The notes under the pieces: model-generated | The model's database searches: none | Told to the model about the DNA's origin: nothing | What the model saw: only the letters and a program-made list of their open reading frames with translations | From: Acinetobacter sichuanensis | GTDB lineage: Bacteria; Pseudomonadota; Gammaproteobacteria; Pseudomonadales; Moraxellaceae | Length of the DNA: 64,000 bases | Reading direction: 5' to 3' | NCBI RefSeq assembly: GCF_003024515.2 | Contig: NZ_PYIX02000018.1 | Span: 1-64,000 of the forward strand | Made by a program: the position numbers and the translations under genes | In this document: piece by piece, positions 48,904 to 58,624 of the stretch | Layout of the letters: every line of letters starts with the position of its first letter | How positions within the stretch are numbered: position 1 is the stretch's first letter

Positions 48904-50358
48904 ATGAAATTAAGCATTAATACTTCAGTAACAAGCAGTGCATCAAGCCAAGCACTTTTTATTTTGGCAAGTTCAGACAACTTATCAGAAGTAAAATCTA
49001 ACTATCAAATCAAAGATTTAGATACTGCAATTAGCGCGGCACAATTTAAAGCAAGTGTTGCAGAAACTTTAACCTTGGTTGGTCAAGTCACACAGAATGC
49101 TTACAGCATTTTAGTCGGAGTTGATCAAGCGAGTGAATTAAAAGCTGCAAAATTAGCAAAAATCGCACAAATCATTATCAAAGCATCACAAAAAAAATTC
49201 AAACAAATCAGTATTGATATTTCTGTTTTGCCAAATGAATTACATTATCTTTTTGCATTAAATTTAACTCAAGCAGCTTATGCTTATGATGAATTCAAAA
49301 GTAAAAAAAATGAATTTTCATTAACTGATATTGAGCTTGTTTCGACACATACCAGTCTTGATGCAGCACAAATTAGTTTAATTGAGGCAGTACAACAAGG
49401 TCAAAATCTTGCTCGTGACTTGGGTAACTGTCCTGCCAATATTTGTTTTCCTGAATATTTAGCAGATCAAGCACGTGCGCTTGCTGCTGAGTTCCCTGAT
49501 GTTTTAAAAGTTACTGTACTTGAAGAACAGCAGTTGGCTGATTTGGGCATGCACTCTTTCCTTGCTGTAAGTAAAGGTTCGGAACGTCCAGGACGTGTCA
49601 TTACCCTTGAATATAAAGCCAATCCAGATCAAGCACCTATTGTTTTAGTGGGTAAAGGGATTACTTTTGATACAGGTGGTATTTCACTTAAACCAGGCGT
49701 TGGCATGGATGAAATGAAATATGACATGTGTGGTGCTGCATCTGTGCTTGGGACATTACGTGCTTTATGTGAAGCAAATCTTCCAATTCATGTTGTCGGT
49801 ACAATTGCTGCGGCAGAAAATATGCCATCAGGTCATGCAACTCGCCCAGGCGATATCGTGACAACAATGAGTGGACAAACTGTTGAAATTCTTAACACTG
49901 ATGCTGAAGGTCGTTTAGTGTTATGTGATGCTTTAACCTATGTAAAACGCTTTAATCCTGCGGTGGTGATTGATATCGCAACGTTAACAGGTGCATGTGT
50001 CGTTGCTTTGGGTAAAGTACTCAGTGGTTTATTTACCCCAGATAATGAACTTGCTCAAGAAATTAATCTTGCAGGTGAAGAAAGCTTTGACCGTGTTTGG
50101 CGTTTACCTGTCATTGATGATTATCAAGATATGCTAGATTCAAACTTTGCTGATATCGGTAATATCAGTGGTGCAGGTCCACAAGCAGGTGCAATTTTAG
50201 CGGCATGTTTCTTACAACGTTTTACACGTGAATACCGTTGGGCACATTTAGATGTTGCAGGAACTGCATGGTTATCTGGTGCGGCAAAAGGCTCAACAGG
50301 TCGTCCTGTACCGCTATTAATGCAATTCATTGCCAATCGTGTTAAAGCCAATGGCTAA
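48904..50358 (+). CDS. pepA: Leucyl aminopeptidase PepA (M17)
   Basis: A 484-residue two-metal aminopeptidase. The N-terminal domain is followed by the catalytic domain with VGKGITFDTGGISLKPGVGMDEMKYDM, the signature NTDAEGRLVLCDAL and VIDIATLTGACVVALG. It frees N-terminal residues from peptides; in E. coli PepA also binds DNA for Xer recombination at cer and in carAB control. holC overlaps its 3' end by 8 bases. Confidence 0.96.
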   Translation: MKLSINTSVTSSASSQALFILASSDNLSEVKSNYQIKDLDTAISAAQFKASVAETLTLVGQVTQNAYSILVGVDQASELKAAKLAKIAQIIIKASQKKFKQISIDISVLPNELHYLFALNLTQAAYAYDEFKSKKNEFSLTDIELVSTHTSLDAAQISLIEAVQQGQNLARDLGNCPANICFPEYLADQARALAAEFPDVLKVTVLEEQQLADLGMHSFLAVSKGSERPGRVITLEYKANPDQAPIVLVGKGITFDTGGISLKPGVGMDEMKYDMCGAASVLGTLRALCEANLPIHVVGTIAAAENMPSGHATRPGDIVTTMSGQTVEILNTDAEGRLVLCDALTYVKRFNPAVVIDIATLTGACVVALGKVLSGLFTPDNELAQEINLAGEESFDRVWRLPVIDDYQDMLDSNFADIGNISGAGPQAGAILAACFLQRFTREYRWAHLDVAGTAWLSGAAKGSTGRPVPLLMQFIANRVKANG

Positions 50359-50758
50359 AATTAGCTTTTATCTTTTTGAAAAAAGCCCAGAACGACGAGT
50401 GCAAAGCACTTGTCGTCTCTGCCGCAAGATCTCAAAACAGCATGCAAAAATTTGGATTTATTGTCCAGATCCTGAGGTTCAACAGCAACTTGATGAGCTA
50501 CTTTGGACATTTGACCCTGCTAGTTTTTTAGCACATGGCATTGACCAAAAAGATGCACCGATTTGTATTTCTGCACATTTGCCAACCCAAGCTGAATGGA
50601 TTGTGTTTAATTTTAACAATCAAGCACTTGATCAAGTTGGACAATTTAGTCACATTATTGAAATAATTGAAAATGATGAGCCTGCTAAGCAGATAGGACG
50701 TGAAAAGTATAAAACTTATCGACGTTTAGGCTTTGCTCCTCAAACATTTAAATTATAA
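50351..50758 (+). CDS. holC: DNA polymerase III chi subunit
   Basis: A 135-residue HolC. It starts MAKISFYLFEKSPERR and has LCRKISKQHAKIWIYCPDPEVQQQLDELLWTF-like family sequence, FLAHGID and a C-terminal basic YKTYRRLGFAPQTFKL. Chi bridges the clamp loader (through psi) to SSB. ATG at 50351 lies inside the 3' end of pepA; pepA-holC is the common order. Confidence 0.92.
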   Translation: MAKISFYLFEKSPERRVQSTCRLCRKISKQHAKIWIYCPDPEVQQQLDELLWTFDPASFLAHGIDQKDAPICISAHLPTQAEWIVFNFNNQALDQVGQFSHIIEIIENDEPAKQIGREKYKTYRRLGFAPQTFKL

Positions 50759-50795
50759 AGAAAGTCATTTTAAAGCGCCGAAAAGGAGATGCGTT

Positions 50796-51419
50796 GTGGC
50801 ATTAAATGTTGGTCAAGATTTTAAAAAACGTTGGCTAGATACCCCTGAAGTCGTGCGCCAAACGTATTTAGATGACCTCAGTCGTGTCTGTGATTTACTC
50901 ACTCCTGAGTCCCCAATTCAAGCATGGATGGACAATGATAAACGTGCGATGCAAGTCGCTCAGCTTAAAGTTGAACAAGCCTATGCCGACCTCAAAGCAC
51001 AACTGATCGAAGAAGCACGTATTCGTAAGCAATTGGCTTTAGAGCAGTCTTTAGCTGAAAAACGTGCGCAACAAGAACAATATAATCAACAATTAATTCA
51101 AGATGAACTAAAACAAACACAACAACAAATTCAAACACTTGCTTCAATTCAAGAACAAATTCAAATTGAAACAGAGCTGTATACTGAACGTTATACTGAA
51201 AACCCAAAAACACCTGCAACTGATTATGCCAATAATCATTTTAAAGTCGCTGATCAAGAGATGATGTCTGAACTTGAAAGTGTGCGCTTACGTTTAGAGC
51301 TAGAAGCTGAAACTTTTATCGAACAAGCCGTCAACGACTTTAGAGCAAAGTTAAAAGCAGCTTCAGATGAAGAAATTGCGTATATTTTAAAAAATACTCA
51401 TTTTTCAGATCAAGTTTAA
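50796..51419 (+). CDS. Hypothetical coiled-coil protein downstream of holC
   Basis: A 207-residue protein. Residues 10-60 (FKKRWLDTPEVVRQTYLDDLSRV) are globular and helical; about 60-130 is a long Gln/Glu-rich coiled coil; about 165-205 is a second helix pair. No signal or TM segment. Start GTG at 50796 has AAGGAG 7 bases upstream. It lies 37 bases after holC and before a terminator further on, so is likely in the pepA-holC transcript. Similar proteins occur at this position in Acinetobacter, but I know no function. Confidence 0.75.
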   Translation: MALNVGQDFKKRWLDTPEVVRQTYLDDLSRVCDLLTPESPIQAWMDNDKRAMQVAQLKVEQAYADLKAQLIEEARIRKQLALEQSLAEKRAQQEQYNQQLIQDELKQTQQQIQTLASIQEQIQIETELYTERYTENPKTPATDYANNHFKVADQEMMSELESVRLRLELEAETFIEQAVNDFRAKLKAASDEEIAYILKNTHFSDQV

Positions 51420-51555
51420 ACATCGCATGTTCATTATTTTTATTTTCAATGTCACTAAATTGACATATTAATGTCACATCATAGTCATGTTTTAAATCTC
51501 TTTACGATAAAAACAGTTTTTGAATATCTCAAAACTGAATAACGAGGAAAAGAAT

Positions 51556-51774
51556 ATGGACATGCTCAACCAAATCTCGAAGCAAATTGCGGTACTCAGT
51601 TCAGGTGAGAAATGGACTGTTTCTGCTCAAGACTTACTGATTAGCCGCTCAGATTTTCATTCGATCTCTGTATATTTAGTACGTGAATCTCAAAAAGGTA
51701 TTTTTTCAATTGATCAAATCCAAGCAAAAAACTCTTGGTTTGAACAAACAACACTCACCATCACCAAACATTAA
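51556..51774 (+). CDS. Small hypothetical protein, 72 residues
   Basis: ATG at 51556 has a very good GAGGAAAAG site. The protein (MDMLNQISKQIAVLSSGEKW, then LLISRSDFHSISVYLVRES) is soluble with mixed alpha/beta character; family not recognised. It sits alone with its own terminator at 51784-51818, and 136 upstream bases for a promoter, so it looks like a real free-standing gene. Confidence 0.65.
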   Translation: MDMLNQISKQIAVLSSGEKWTVSAQDLLISRSDFHSISVYLVRESQKGIFSIDQIQAKNSWFEQTTLTITKH

Positions 51775-51783
51775 TGATTTTAA

Positions 51784-51818
51784 CCAAGTTCAATACAAAT
51801 TTGAGCTTGGCTATTTTT
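51784..51818 (+). terminator. Terminator of the 72-residue gene
   Basis: CCAAGTTCAA (51784-51793) pairs with TTGAGCTTGG (51801-51810) with one T-G wobble; TTTTT follows shortly after at 51814. Confidence 0.7.
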
Positions 51819-51839
51819 CTCATTTTATATAATAAATAA

Positions 51840-52385
51840 TTAAAATAAATCAACAGTATAGGAAATTAGATTACCTGTGCCATAACCTATCCCCAATAAT
51901 AGTCCAATCCAAATAAAACCACCAACCACGTTATAAAACATAAAATTACTCATTTTCATATGCCCCGCACCTGCGGCAAACGGTGCAAATGAACGAACAA
52001 AGGGAATAAAACGTGCCATCATGATGGTTTTTCCACCATGTTTTAAAAAATATTGATTGGTTTTTTCTATATATTCAGGTTTAAAAATTTTAGGGTGCTT
52101 TTTAAAAAAACGAAAACCTAATGCTTTACCTGTATAGTAATTGACGATATAGCCAAGAATTGAAGCAATAATCAACAAAATCCCCATATAACTTAAATGC
52201 ACAGCTTCTGCTGTTGAACACAAAGCACCTATGGCGATCAGTAAACTGTCTCCCGGCAAAAAAAACATAAATACGGAGCCTGTTTCTGCAAAAATAATCA
52301 GGAACAAAATGGCGTAAATCCACAAACCATATTGATCAAGCAATACAGGCAATAATTGTTCTATATGCATTAAAAAATCAAGCAA
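51840..52385 (-). CDS. DedA-family inner-membrane protein
   Basis: A 181-residue DedA/SNARE-associated protein with about four TM segments. Conserved residues are FAETGSVFMFFLPGDSLL near the N-terminus and the motif GGKTIMMARFIPFVRSFAPFAAGAGHM, with the Arg residues essential in this family. DedA proteins are linked to undecaprenyl-phosphate or phospholipid recycling and membrane-potential upkeep. The likely start is TTG at 52385 (GAG 6 bases upstream); an ATG at 52370 lacks a ribosome site. Confidence 0.87.
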   Translation of the reverse strand: MLDFLMHIEQLLPVLLDQYGLWIYAILFLIIFAETGSVFMFFLPGDSLLIAIGALCSTAEAVHLSYMGILLIIASILGYIVNYYTGKALGFRFFKKHPKIFKPEYIEKTNQYFLKHGGKTIMMARFIPFVRSFAPFAAGAGHMKMSNFMFYNVVGGFIWIGLLLGIGYGTGNLISYTVDLF

Positions 52386-52446
52386 TACTCAATTCTCTTC
52401 TCAATAAAGTAATTGCAATATATTCGTCTAGTTTCACGATGTAAAT

Positions 52447-52474
52447 AAAAAAAAGCCTAAAATAAATTAGACTT
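52447..52474 (-). terminator. Terminator of ribE
   Basis: On the minus strand AAGTCTAA pairs with TTAGGCTT (one T-G wobble) around 6 bases and is followed by a run of T (52447-52454). It lies 24 bases after the ribE stop. Confidence 0.75.
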
Positions 52475-52497
52475 CTGATTTATGAGGGCGTATTTGA

Positions 52498-53157
52498 TTA
52501 TTTTAAAAAGCCATTTTGAGCCAAAAACTCCATGCTCAATTTTGATTCAGTTTTTACTTCAGCAGCTTTATCGCCTAACAATAAACGTTCAATATAACGT
52601 GCTAAAACATCTACTTCTAAGTTCACTTTAGTACCGACTTTCCATGTCCCAATATTGGTACGTTCTGCTGTATGTGGAATAAGGTTAAGGCTCAAAATAT
52701 TACCACGTAAATGATTAATGGTTAGGCTAATTCCATCTACAGTAATTGAACCTTTTTCAGCTAAATATTTTGCAATTTCAACAGGTGTGGTCACTTCAAA
52801 ATACAATGAACGTGCATCTGAACGCACCACTGTAATTTCACCAACAACATCCACATGACCACTGACGATATGCCCCCCAAAACGTGTTGTTGGTAGCATC
52901 GCCTTTTCAACATTTACAGCTTGCCCAACTTTCCACTGGGCTAAGGTTGAACGATTTAGGCTTTCACGCGAAACATCCGCAGCATACCAATTTTCGCCCC
53001 AATCAATCACAGTTAAGCAAATTCCATTGGTCGCGATAGAATCACCTAAATGAACATCAGACATATCTAAGTCAGTATGAATACGTAAACGTACATCACC
53101 ACCTACATTTTGCAGACTTTCTACTTTTCCTAAACTTTCAATAATGCCTGTGAACAT
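52498..53157 (-). CDS. ribE: Riboflavin synthase alpha chain
   Basis: A 219-residue enzyme with two lumazine-binding repeats: MFTGIIESLGKVESLQ plus LGDSIATNGICLTV and NRSTL in the first, GHIVSGHVDVVGEI plus GSITVDGISLTIN and TNIGTWKVG in the second. It dismutates two 6,7-dimethyl-8-ribityllumazines to riboflavin. It lies 86 bases after the methyltransferase gene, in a group with ribD. Confidence 0.95.
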   Translation of the reverse strand: MFTGIIESLGKVESLQNVGGDVRLRIHTDLDMSDVHLGDSIATNGICLTVIDWGENWYAADVSRESLNRSTLAQWKVGQAVNVEKAMLPTTRFGGHIVSGHVDVVGEITVVRSDARSLYFEVTTPVEIAKYLAEKGSITVDGISLTINHLRGNILSLNLIPHTAERTNIGTWKVGTKVNLEVDVLARYIERLLLGDKAAEVKTESKLSMEFLAQNGFLK

Positions 53158-53243
53158 AAATACTACCCTAAACTTTTCATCATTAAGTTTTTAATCTATC
53201 GCGTTTCACACTATGTAGTTTCCGACTTGTTAAAAGTAGAAAT

Positions 53244-54542
53244 TTACCAAAGTGCTAACTGAGTACTAACACCTGATGTATCGACACCACCTAATTCAGC
53301 AAAATGATAAAGCTGACTTAATAATTGACGTAATGGTGGACCAGATTTTGCGTGTGTATCTGTAATTACAATAAACTCTAACACACGTGCGCGTTCTGAC
53401 TGGCGCTGCTTACTCACCCGATAACGCGGTACATCTTGGGTCAGTAATGTCACCTTTCCTCGTGCCAAATTGGCTTTGAGTAAGTCTTTGGCTTCGATAT
53501 TACCATCAGTTGAATAACTGGTTAAAATATAGCGTGCATTAATCGTAGATAATAATTTTTCATATGCGTCTTGTGCATGCTTTGAAGAATTATACTGACT
53601 TGGGCGTTCTTTACGCCAAGCACGGTCAATACCACTCTTAAAACCTTTGGTATCTGGTGTAGGTAAATCGACCTGATCCCATAATGTTAAAGAATTTAAC
53701 ACATGATAATTACTACTATAAGCATGTTGGTTATAAGGTGGATCTAAATATGCAACATCCACCTCAAAGCCACTCATTTGATTTGCCAAATGCTGTGCAT
53801 CTACACACCACATTTCTGCCATTGGTGTTTTTTGCTTATTGTCACCTACTTCACTAAAACGGCTTGGTGTTAACCACAATAAAGACTCAATCCGTTCTAA
53901 AGCGGTTTGGGTTTTACCACCCCAACCATGATGGAAACTTTTAAATACACCACTGGTATTACTAACAAAACTCGCCGAATAAAGCAAAGGTGCAAGCAAA
54001 GCACTCATTTCTACATCATCAATCGCACCTTGCGCTTGCCAAGTGGCTATTTGTTGGCGAATGGCATCTATACGCATCCCATTACGGCGTTTAAAGAACA
54101 AACGATCACGTGCAGGATCATAAATTTCATCATTGCGTGGACATAAGTTATGTGTCACCCAGCCTTTCACTTCAGGTAATCGATTTAAATAATCAATGGC
54201 TTTTTGATACCCACCTAACTCTTTAAATACGGGTGCATCAGTACATGCCAAAATTGCATGATTAAGTGCATGACTATAAGGCTCCCAATCATTTGCGATC
54301 ACACGATAACCATTTTGTCTTGCTAAACGCGAAACAACACCGCTACCAGCAAAAAAGTCAGCAAAAATTGGGGCTCTTTTACCTTTTTGATTTAAAGTTC
54401 CTGTTTGCTCAAGTGCCTCTAAAATCAGATGTAACAATCGGCGTTTATTACCTAAATAAGGGACGAGCTGATTGAAAAGATATTCATCCGTCGTACGTGC
54501 AGCATGACGACGTTTGTGATATATCGAAGACTCTGAATTCAT
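53244..54542 (-). CDS. Orphan DNA adenine-N6 methyltransferase (AamA-like)
   Basis: A 432-residue SAM-dependent methyltransferase. The SAM motif is FADFFAGSGVVSRLARQNGY (about residues 60-80) and the catalytic motif is DPPYNQHAYSSNYH (about 270), order as in the D12/alpha class. N-terminal YLGNKRRLLHLIL is typical. No restriction endonuclease gene is near. The position between ribD and ribE matches, as I recall, the A. baumannii orphan methylase AamA, reported to modify GAATTC. Its ATG overlaps the ribD stop (ATGA), and a GAATTC (54535-54540) covers the start codon. Confidence 0.85.
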   Translation of the reverse strand: MNSESSIYHKRRHAARTTDEYLFNQLVPYLGNKRRLLHLILEALEQTGTLNQKGKRAPIFADFFAGSGVVSRLARQNGYRVIANDWEPYSHALNHAILACTDAPVFKELGGYQKAIDYLNRLPEVKGWVTHNLCPRNDEIYDPARDRLFFKRRNGMRIDAIRQQIATWQAQGAIDDVEMSALLAPLLYSASFVSNTSGVFKSFHHGWGGKTQTALERIESLLWLTPSRFSEVGDNKQKTPMAEMWCVDAQHLANQMSGFEVDVAYLDPPYNQHAYSSNYHVLNSLTLWDQVDLPTPDTKGFKSGIDRAWRKERPSQYNSSKHAQDAYEKLLSTINARYILTSYSTDGNIEAKDLLKANLARGKVTLLTQDVPRYRVSKQRQSERARVLEFIVITDTHAKSGPPLRQLLSQLYHFAELGGVDTSGVSTQLALW

Positions 54543-55633
54543 ACTGACTCTTGCAAAGGAATTAATCTTAAGCGAATGTCTTGACCCAACTGAGTGACAT
54601 TCTCAAGTTTAAAGCGGAGTTGTTGTGCCATCTGCTCAAAAGAAGCGTTGAACATCGCACGTGCAGATTGACCTAAAAATGTCGGTGCAACATAGCTAAT
54701 GACTTCATCGACAAGATGCGCTTGTAAAAAAGCAGTCGATAAAGTCGCGCCTGCCTCAATCATGACATCATAAATGTGAAAATCTTTTAAAGTTTTCAAT
54801 AAATTGAATAAAGATTGAATCTCTAATTGTACCACACCCAGTTGAGCCAATTCCTCACGAAATGGTCCCATGACCATCACAGTGTCAGGTTGTTGCAAAA
54901 TTTGGGCAGTCAAAGGTAAACGACCTTGTCGATCTAAAATGATACGTTGAGGCTGAACAATACTATCAATTTCAATATTGGGTAAATGACGCACATTGAT
55001 TTGAGGGTCATCTGCCAAAATCGTATCAATTCCCGTAATCACTGCCCCAGAAATCGCACGCCAATGTTGTACATCTTGACGTGCCTCACTGCCCGTAATC
55101 CATTTGGACTCACCTGATGCCATTGCAGTACGCCCATCTAAACTAGATGCTACTTTTAAACGTACATAAGGCATGCCTGTAGACATTGCTTTTAAAAATC
55201 CACGATTTAAAACAGCAGCTTCTTTCTCACAAATGCCGACTTCAACCTCTATTCCTGCATCTTTTAAAATTTGAACGCCTTTGCCTGCCACCAAAGGATT
55301 TGGGTCTGAACAAGCCACGATAACTTTTGCCACACCCGCTTCAACCAAACCTTTAGCACACGGTGGTGTACGTCCATAATGTGCACAAGGCTCTAAGGTG
55401 ACATAAGCTGTTGCACCTCGTGCCAACTCTCCTGCCTGACGTAAGGCGAAAACTTCAGCATGTGGCTGACCCGCTTGAGGGTGAAAGCCTGCTCCGACCA
55501 TTTGCCCATCTTTGACAATGACACAACCTACATTAGGGTTTGGACGGGTTGAATATTGACCTTGTTGTGCTAATGCAATCGCTTTTTGCATCCAATATTG
55601 ATGTTGTTGTAATGCTTCAACCGTTGTATTCAT
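54539..55633 (-). CDS. ribD: Bifunctional riboflavin deaminase/reductase RibD
   Basis: A 364-residue enzyme for two early steps of riboflavin synthesis. The N-terminal deaminase domain (1-150) has zinc site HAEVFAL with PCAHYGRTPPC; the C-terminal reductase domain (155-364) has KVASSLDGRTAMASGESKWITG and VMIEAGATLSTAFL. Operon order on the minus strand is nrdR-ribD-methylase-ribE. GAGAAG precedes the ATG, which lies 21 bases from nrdR. Confidence 0.96.
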   Translation of the reverse strand: MNTTVEALQQHQYWMQKAIALAQQGQYSTRPNPNVGCVIVKDGQMVGAGFHPQAGQPHAEVFALRQAGELARGATAYVTLEPCAHYGRTPPCAKGLVEAGVAKVIVACSDPNPLVAGKGVQILKDAGIEVEVGICEKEAAVLNRGFLKAMSTGMPYVRLKVASSLDGRTAMASGESKWITGSEARQDVQHWRAISGAVITGIDTILADDPQINVRHLPNIEIDSIVQPQRIILDRQGRLPLTAQILQQPDTVMVMGPFREELAQLGVVQLEIQSLFNLLKTLKDFHIYDVMIEAGATLSTAFLQAHLVDEVISYVAPTFLGQSARAMFNASFEQMAQQLRFKLENVTQLGQDIRLRLIPLQESV

Positions 55634-55654
55634 AATCTTCTCATGTCTGCCTAA

Positions 55655-56125
55655 TCAATCAGATTTTTCTTGATCGCGATGCTGCATCAATTCTATTTGT
55701 TGGCGAAAAGCTTCGACATCTTGGAAATCTTGATAAACCGATGCAAAACGTACATAAGCAACATGGTCTAAGGAAAATAAAGACTGCATGACAATTTCAC
55801 CAATCGTACGTGAACGTACATCACGCTCACCCAATCTACGAATTTTGAGTTGAATGTCACTGAGTACCGTTTCAATTTGCTCTTGAGTTACTGGACGTTT
55901 TTGTAATGCATGCATCAATGAGCGACGTAATTTTAACTCATCAAAAGGTTCACTTTTACCATCAGATTTAATAACACGCGGCATCACCACTTCATACGTT
56001 TCGAAAGTGGTAAAACGTTCTGCACATTTGATACATTCACGACGTCTACGAATCTGACAGCCTTCAGCCGCCAAACGCGAATCGATCACTTTACTATCAG
56101 CAGCGTTGCAAAATGGACAATGCAT
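55655..56125 (-). CDS. nrdR: Transcriptional repressor NrdR
   Basis: A 156-residue repressor of ribonucleotide reductase genes. The N-terminal zinc ribbon is [15 protein letters not shown]...[17 protein letters not shown], and the ATP-cone domain (about 48-140) has [24 protein letters not shown]. It senses ATP/dATP. As in E. coli (nrdR-ribD) it heads the riboflavin gene group. Confidence 0.96.
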   Translation of the reverse strand: MHCPFCNAADSKVIDSRLAAEGCQIRRRRECIKCAERFTTFETYEVVMPRVIKSDGKSEPFDELKLRRSLMHALQKRPVTQEQIETVLSDIQLKIRRLGERDVRSRTIGEIVMQSLFSLDHVAYVRFASVYQDFQDVEAFRQQIELMQHRDQEKSD

Positions 56126-56207
56126 AGTGGTTTAATTGAACACATTTTAAAATTTTATTTAGTGTATCAAAAAATAGGAATTTTGTTGAGCTTTCCTCAA
56201 TATATAG

Positions 56208-56235
56208 AAAAAAAACAGCTCAAATGAGCTGTTTT
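56208..56235 (-). terminator. Terminator of glnK-amtB
   Basis: AAAACAGCTC/GAGCTGTTTT, a 10-bp stem with loop AAAT, followed on the minus strand by a T-run. It lies 28 bases beyond the amtB stop. Confidence 0.88.
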
Positions 56236-56262
56236 ACACAATATATAGTATAACTTTTTAAA

Positions 56263-57654
56263 TTATTCAATACGTTCGCCATGTTGACTTAAATCAAGTC
56301 CCATACGCTCATCATCTGTACCAACACGGATTCCAATCACCAAATCAATGACTTTTAAGATAATGAATGTCATCACTGCTGAATATACAATCGTTGCTAA
56401 AACACCCTCAACTTGTACCCAAAGTTGATGCAACATATTGGTAGGGACTTTTTCGCCCATGATAAATTCACTGGCAAAAACTGCGGTTAAAATTGCACCC
56501 ACAATACCACCAACACCATGTAAGCCAAATGCGTCTAAAGAGTCATCTGCTTTGAGTAAGCGTTTCAGTCCTGAAATTCCCCAGAAACAAACAACACCAC
56601 CAATTAAGCCCATGATCAAAGCACCACTTACTGTCACAAAACCTGCTGCTGGTGTAATCACCACAAGACCTGCAACTGCACCAGATGCACCACCTAAAAC
56701 AGATGCTTTACCACGAACGATTTTTTCAACCAATAACCATGAGATTGCGGCTGCGGCTGCGGCGACTTGAGTTGTCACTAAAGCATAAGCTGCTGAACCA
56801 TTTGCACCTAATGCTGAACCACCATTGAAACCAAACCAACCAACCCAAATCAAACTTGCACCAAGTACAGTTAAAGTCAAGTTATGTGGAGCCATAGACT
56901 CTTTGCCCAGTCCAATACGTTTACCCAGTAGATAAGCCGTCACTAAACCTGCAACACCTGAGTTAATATGAACCACAGTACCGCCCGCAAAATCAAGCGC
57001 GCCATCATTCATTAACCAACCGCCACCCCAAACCCAATGGGCAATTGGTGCGTACACAATAATGACCCACACCGTAATAAATGCAATATAAGCACTAAAC
57101 TTCATACGTTCTGCAATTGAACCGCTAATAATTGCCACGGTAATAATTGCAAAAGTCATTTGGAAAATAACAAAAAGAATTTCAGGAATAGAGCCACTTA
57201 ACGCATCAGTTGTAATACCTGAAAGCATGGCTTTATCTAAGTTACCAATGAAAGCATTGCCGCCACTAAAAGCCAATGAATAGCCTACAACGACCCAAAC
57301 CAGACTGACAATTGCTGCCGCCATTAAACTATGTGCCATTGTACTCAAAACATTTTTTTTACGAACCATCCCACCATAAAAGAGTGCTAAGCCCGGAATA
57401 GTCATGAGTAAAACAAGTGCTGTAGAAACCAAAATCCAAGCCGTATCACCTGTATTTAAAGTAGGTTCTGCGGTTGCTTCTACAGGTGCAGCAGGTGTAA
57501 TTTCTGCTGTTGTTGATATCGTTGTTGTTGCAGCATTTGAACTTGGTTCAGCCACTGCTGTAGAAGTGGGTTCAGTTACGTTTTCTTCAGCCCACGCAAC
57601 TGATCCACCAAGGAGTGCGCCAGACAGGCTGAGCGCAAGTAGCATTTTTTTCAT
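56263..57654 (-). CDS. amtB: Ammonium transporter AmtB
   Basis: A 463-residue ammonium channel. A cleaved signal peptide (MKKMLLALSLSGALLGGSVAWA) is followed by an Ala/Thr-rich linker of about 45 residues, then 11 TM segments. Family sequences include LALFYGGMVRKKN, GGTVVHINSGVAGL (pore His), VGWFGFNGGSAL, and FGLHGVGGIVGAILT (second pore His). The C-terminal tail DDERMGLDLSQHGERIE is the GlnK contact region. It is 59 bases after glnK. Confidence 0.96.
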   Translation of the reverse strand: MKKMLLALSLSGALLGGSVAWAEENVTEPTSTAVAEPSSNAATTTISTTAEITPAAPVEATAEPTLNTGDTAWILVSTALVLLMTIPGLALFYGGMVRKKNVLSTMAHSLMAAAIVSLVWVVVGYSLAFSGGNAFIGNLDKAMLSGITTDALSGSIPEILFVIFQMTFAIITVAIISGSIAERMKFSAYIAFITVWVIIVYAPIAHWVWGGGWLMNDGALDFAGGTVVHINSGVAGLVTAYLLGKRIGLGKESMAPHNLTLTVLGASLIWVGWFGFNGGSALGANGSAAYALVTTQVAAAAAAISWLLVEKIVRGKASVLGGASGAVAGLVVITPAAGFVTVSGALIMGLIGGVVCFWGISGLKRLLKADDSLDAFGLHGVGGIVGAILTAVFASEFIMGEKVPTNMLHQLWVQVEGVLATIVYSAVMTFIILKVIDLVIGIRVGTDDERMGLDLSQHGERIE

Positions 57655-57713
57655 TCGTATCCCCCAACCAAGTTTTTCTGAGTTATGTGTTACTCAGCAA
57701 ACTTCATGCCAAA

Positions 57714-58073
<360 letters not shown>

Positions 58074-58092
58074 TTACCAGTAAGGTTTTATG

Positions 58093-58108
58093 TTCAATTT
58101 TCATGCCA
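58093..58108 (-). promoter_or_regulatory. Sigma-54-type promoter of glnK-amtB
   Basis: On the minus strand TGGCATG-AAAA-TTGAA matches TGGCACG-N4-TTGCA with the correct 10-base gap between the GG and the GA (GC in the consensus). It lies about 41 bases before the glnK start. Known NtrC control of glnK fits. An NtrC site was not located. Confidence 0.6.
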
Positions 58109-58325
58109 AAATGTCTTAATGGTTGGGGATATTAATCCACTTTAGCAGAAATCGCCTTATACCCTATTTTATACATTTTCTTATCATTTTCACTTTAAAA
58201 ATTTTATATTTGTGATTGATTTTTTGTATTTTATTATTAATTCAACCGATGCTAATCAGTTAGCACTAGGGGCAAATTAAAAGCGATGTTAAACTACGTA
58301 GATATCTCATTTTTTGGAATAAACA

Positions 58326-58547
58326 ATGATAGAAACATTATTACAAGCGATTTTGGAACAAGTTGATCAACCTAAAAAAGATTTAGAACACAATTTACGT
58401 GCCCTCCTCAATGAAGCCGTTAATCAAATGGATTTAGTTTCTAAAGATGAATTAGAGCGTCAAAAAACTGCACTACAAAATGCCAACCTCCGTTTAGCAG
58501 AACTTCAAACTCAAGTTAAAATGCTTGAATCTCTCGTTCAAAAGTAA
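58326..58547 (+). CDS. ubiK: Ubiquinone biosynthesis accessory factor UbiK
   Basis: A 73-residue BMFP-domain protein, helical with a C-terminal trimeric coiled coil: LEHNLRALLNEAVNQMDLVSKDEL then LRLAELQTQVKMLESLV. UbiK assists the Ubi complex with UbiJ. It has GGAA before the ATG. comM follows after 77 bases; the pairing ubiK/yqiC-comM is usual in Acinetobacter. Confidence 0.88.
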   Translation: MIETLLQAILEQVDQPKKDLEHNLRALLNEAVNQMDLVSKDELERQKTALQNANLRLAELQTQVKMLESLVQK

Positions 58548-58624
58548 GATTGACTTCTTTTTGCACAAAATAAGTGCGTAAAAATAATAAAACGATTAAA
58601 AATAAAGCAAATTGGAAGAATAAA

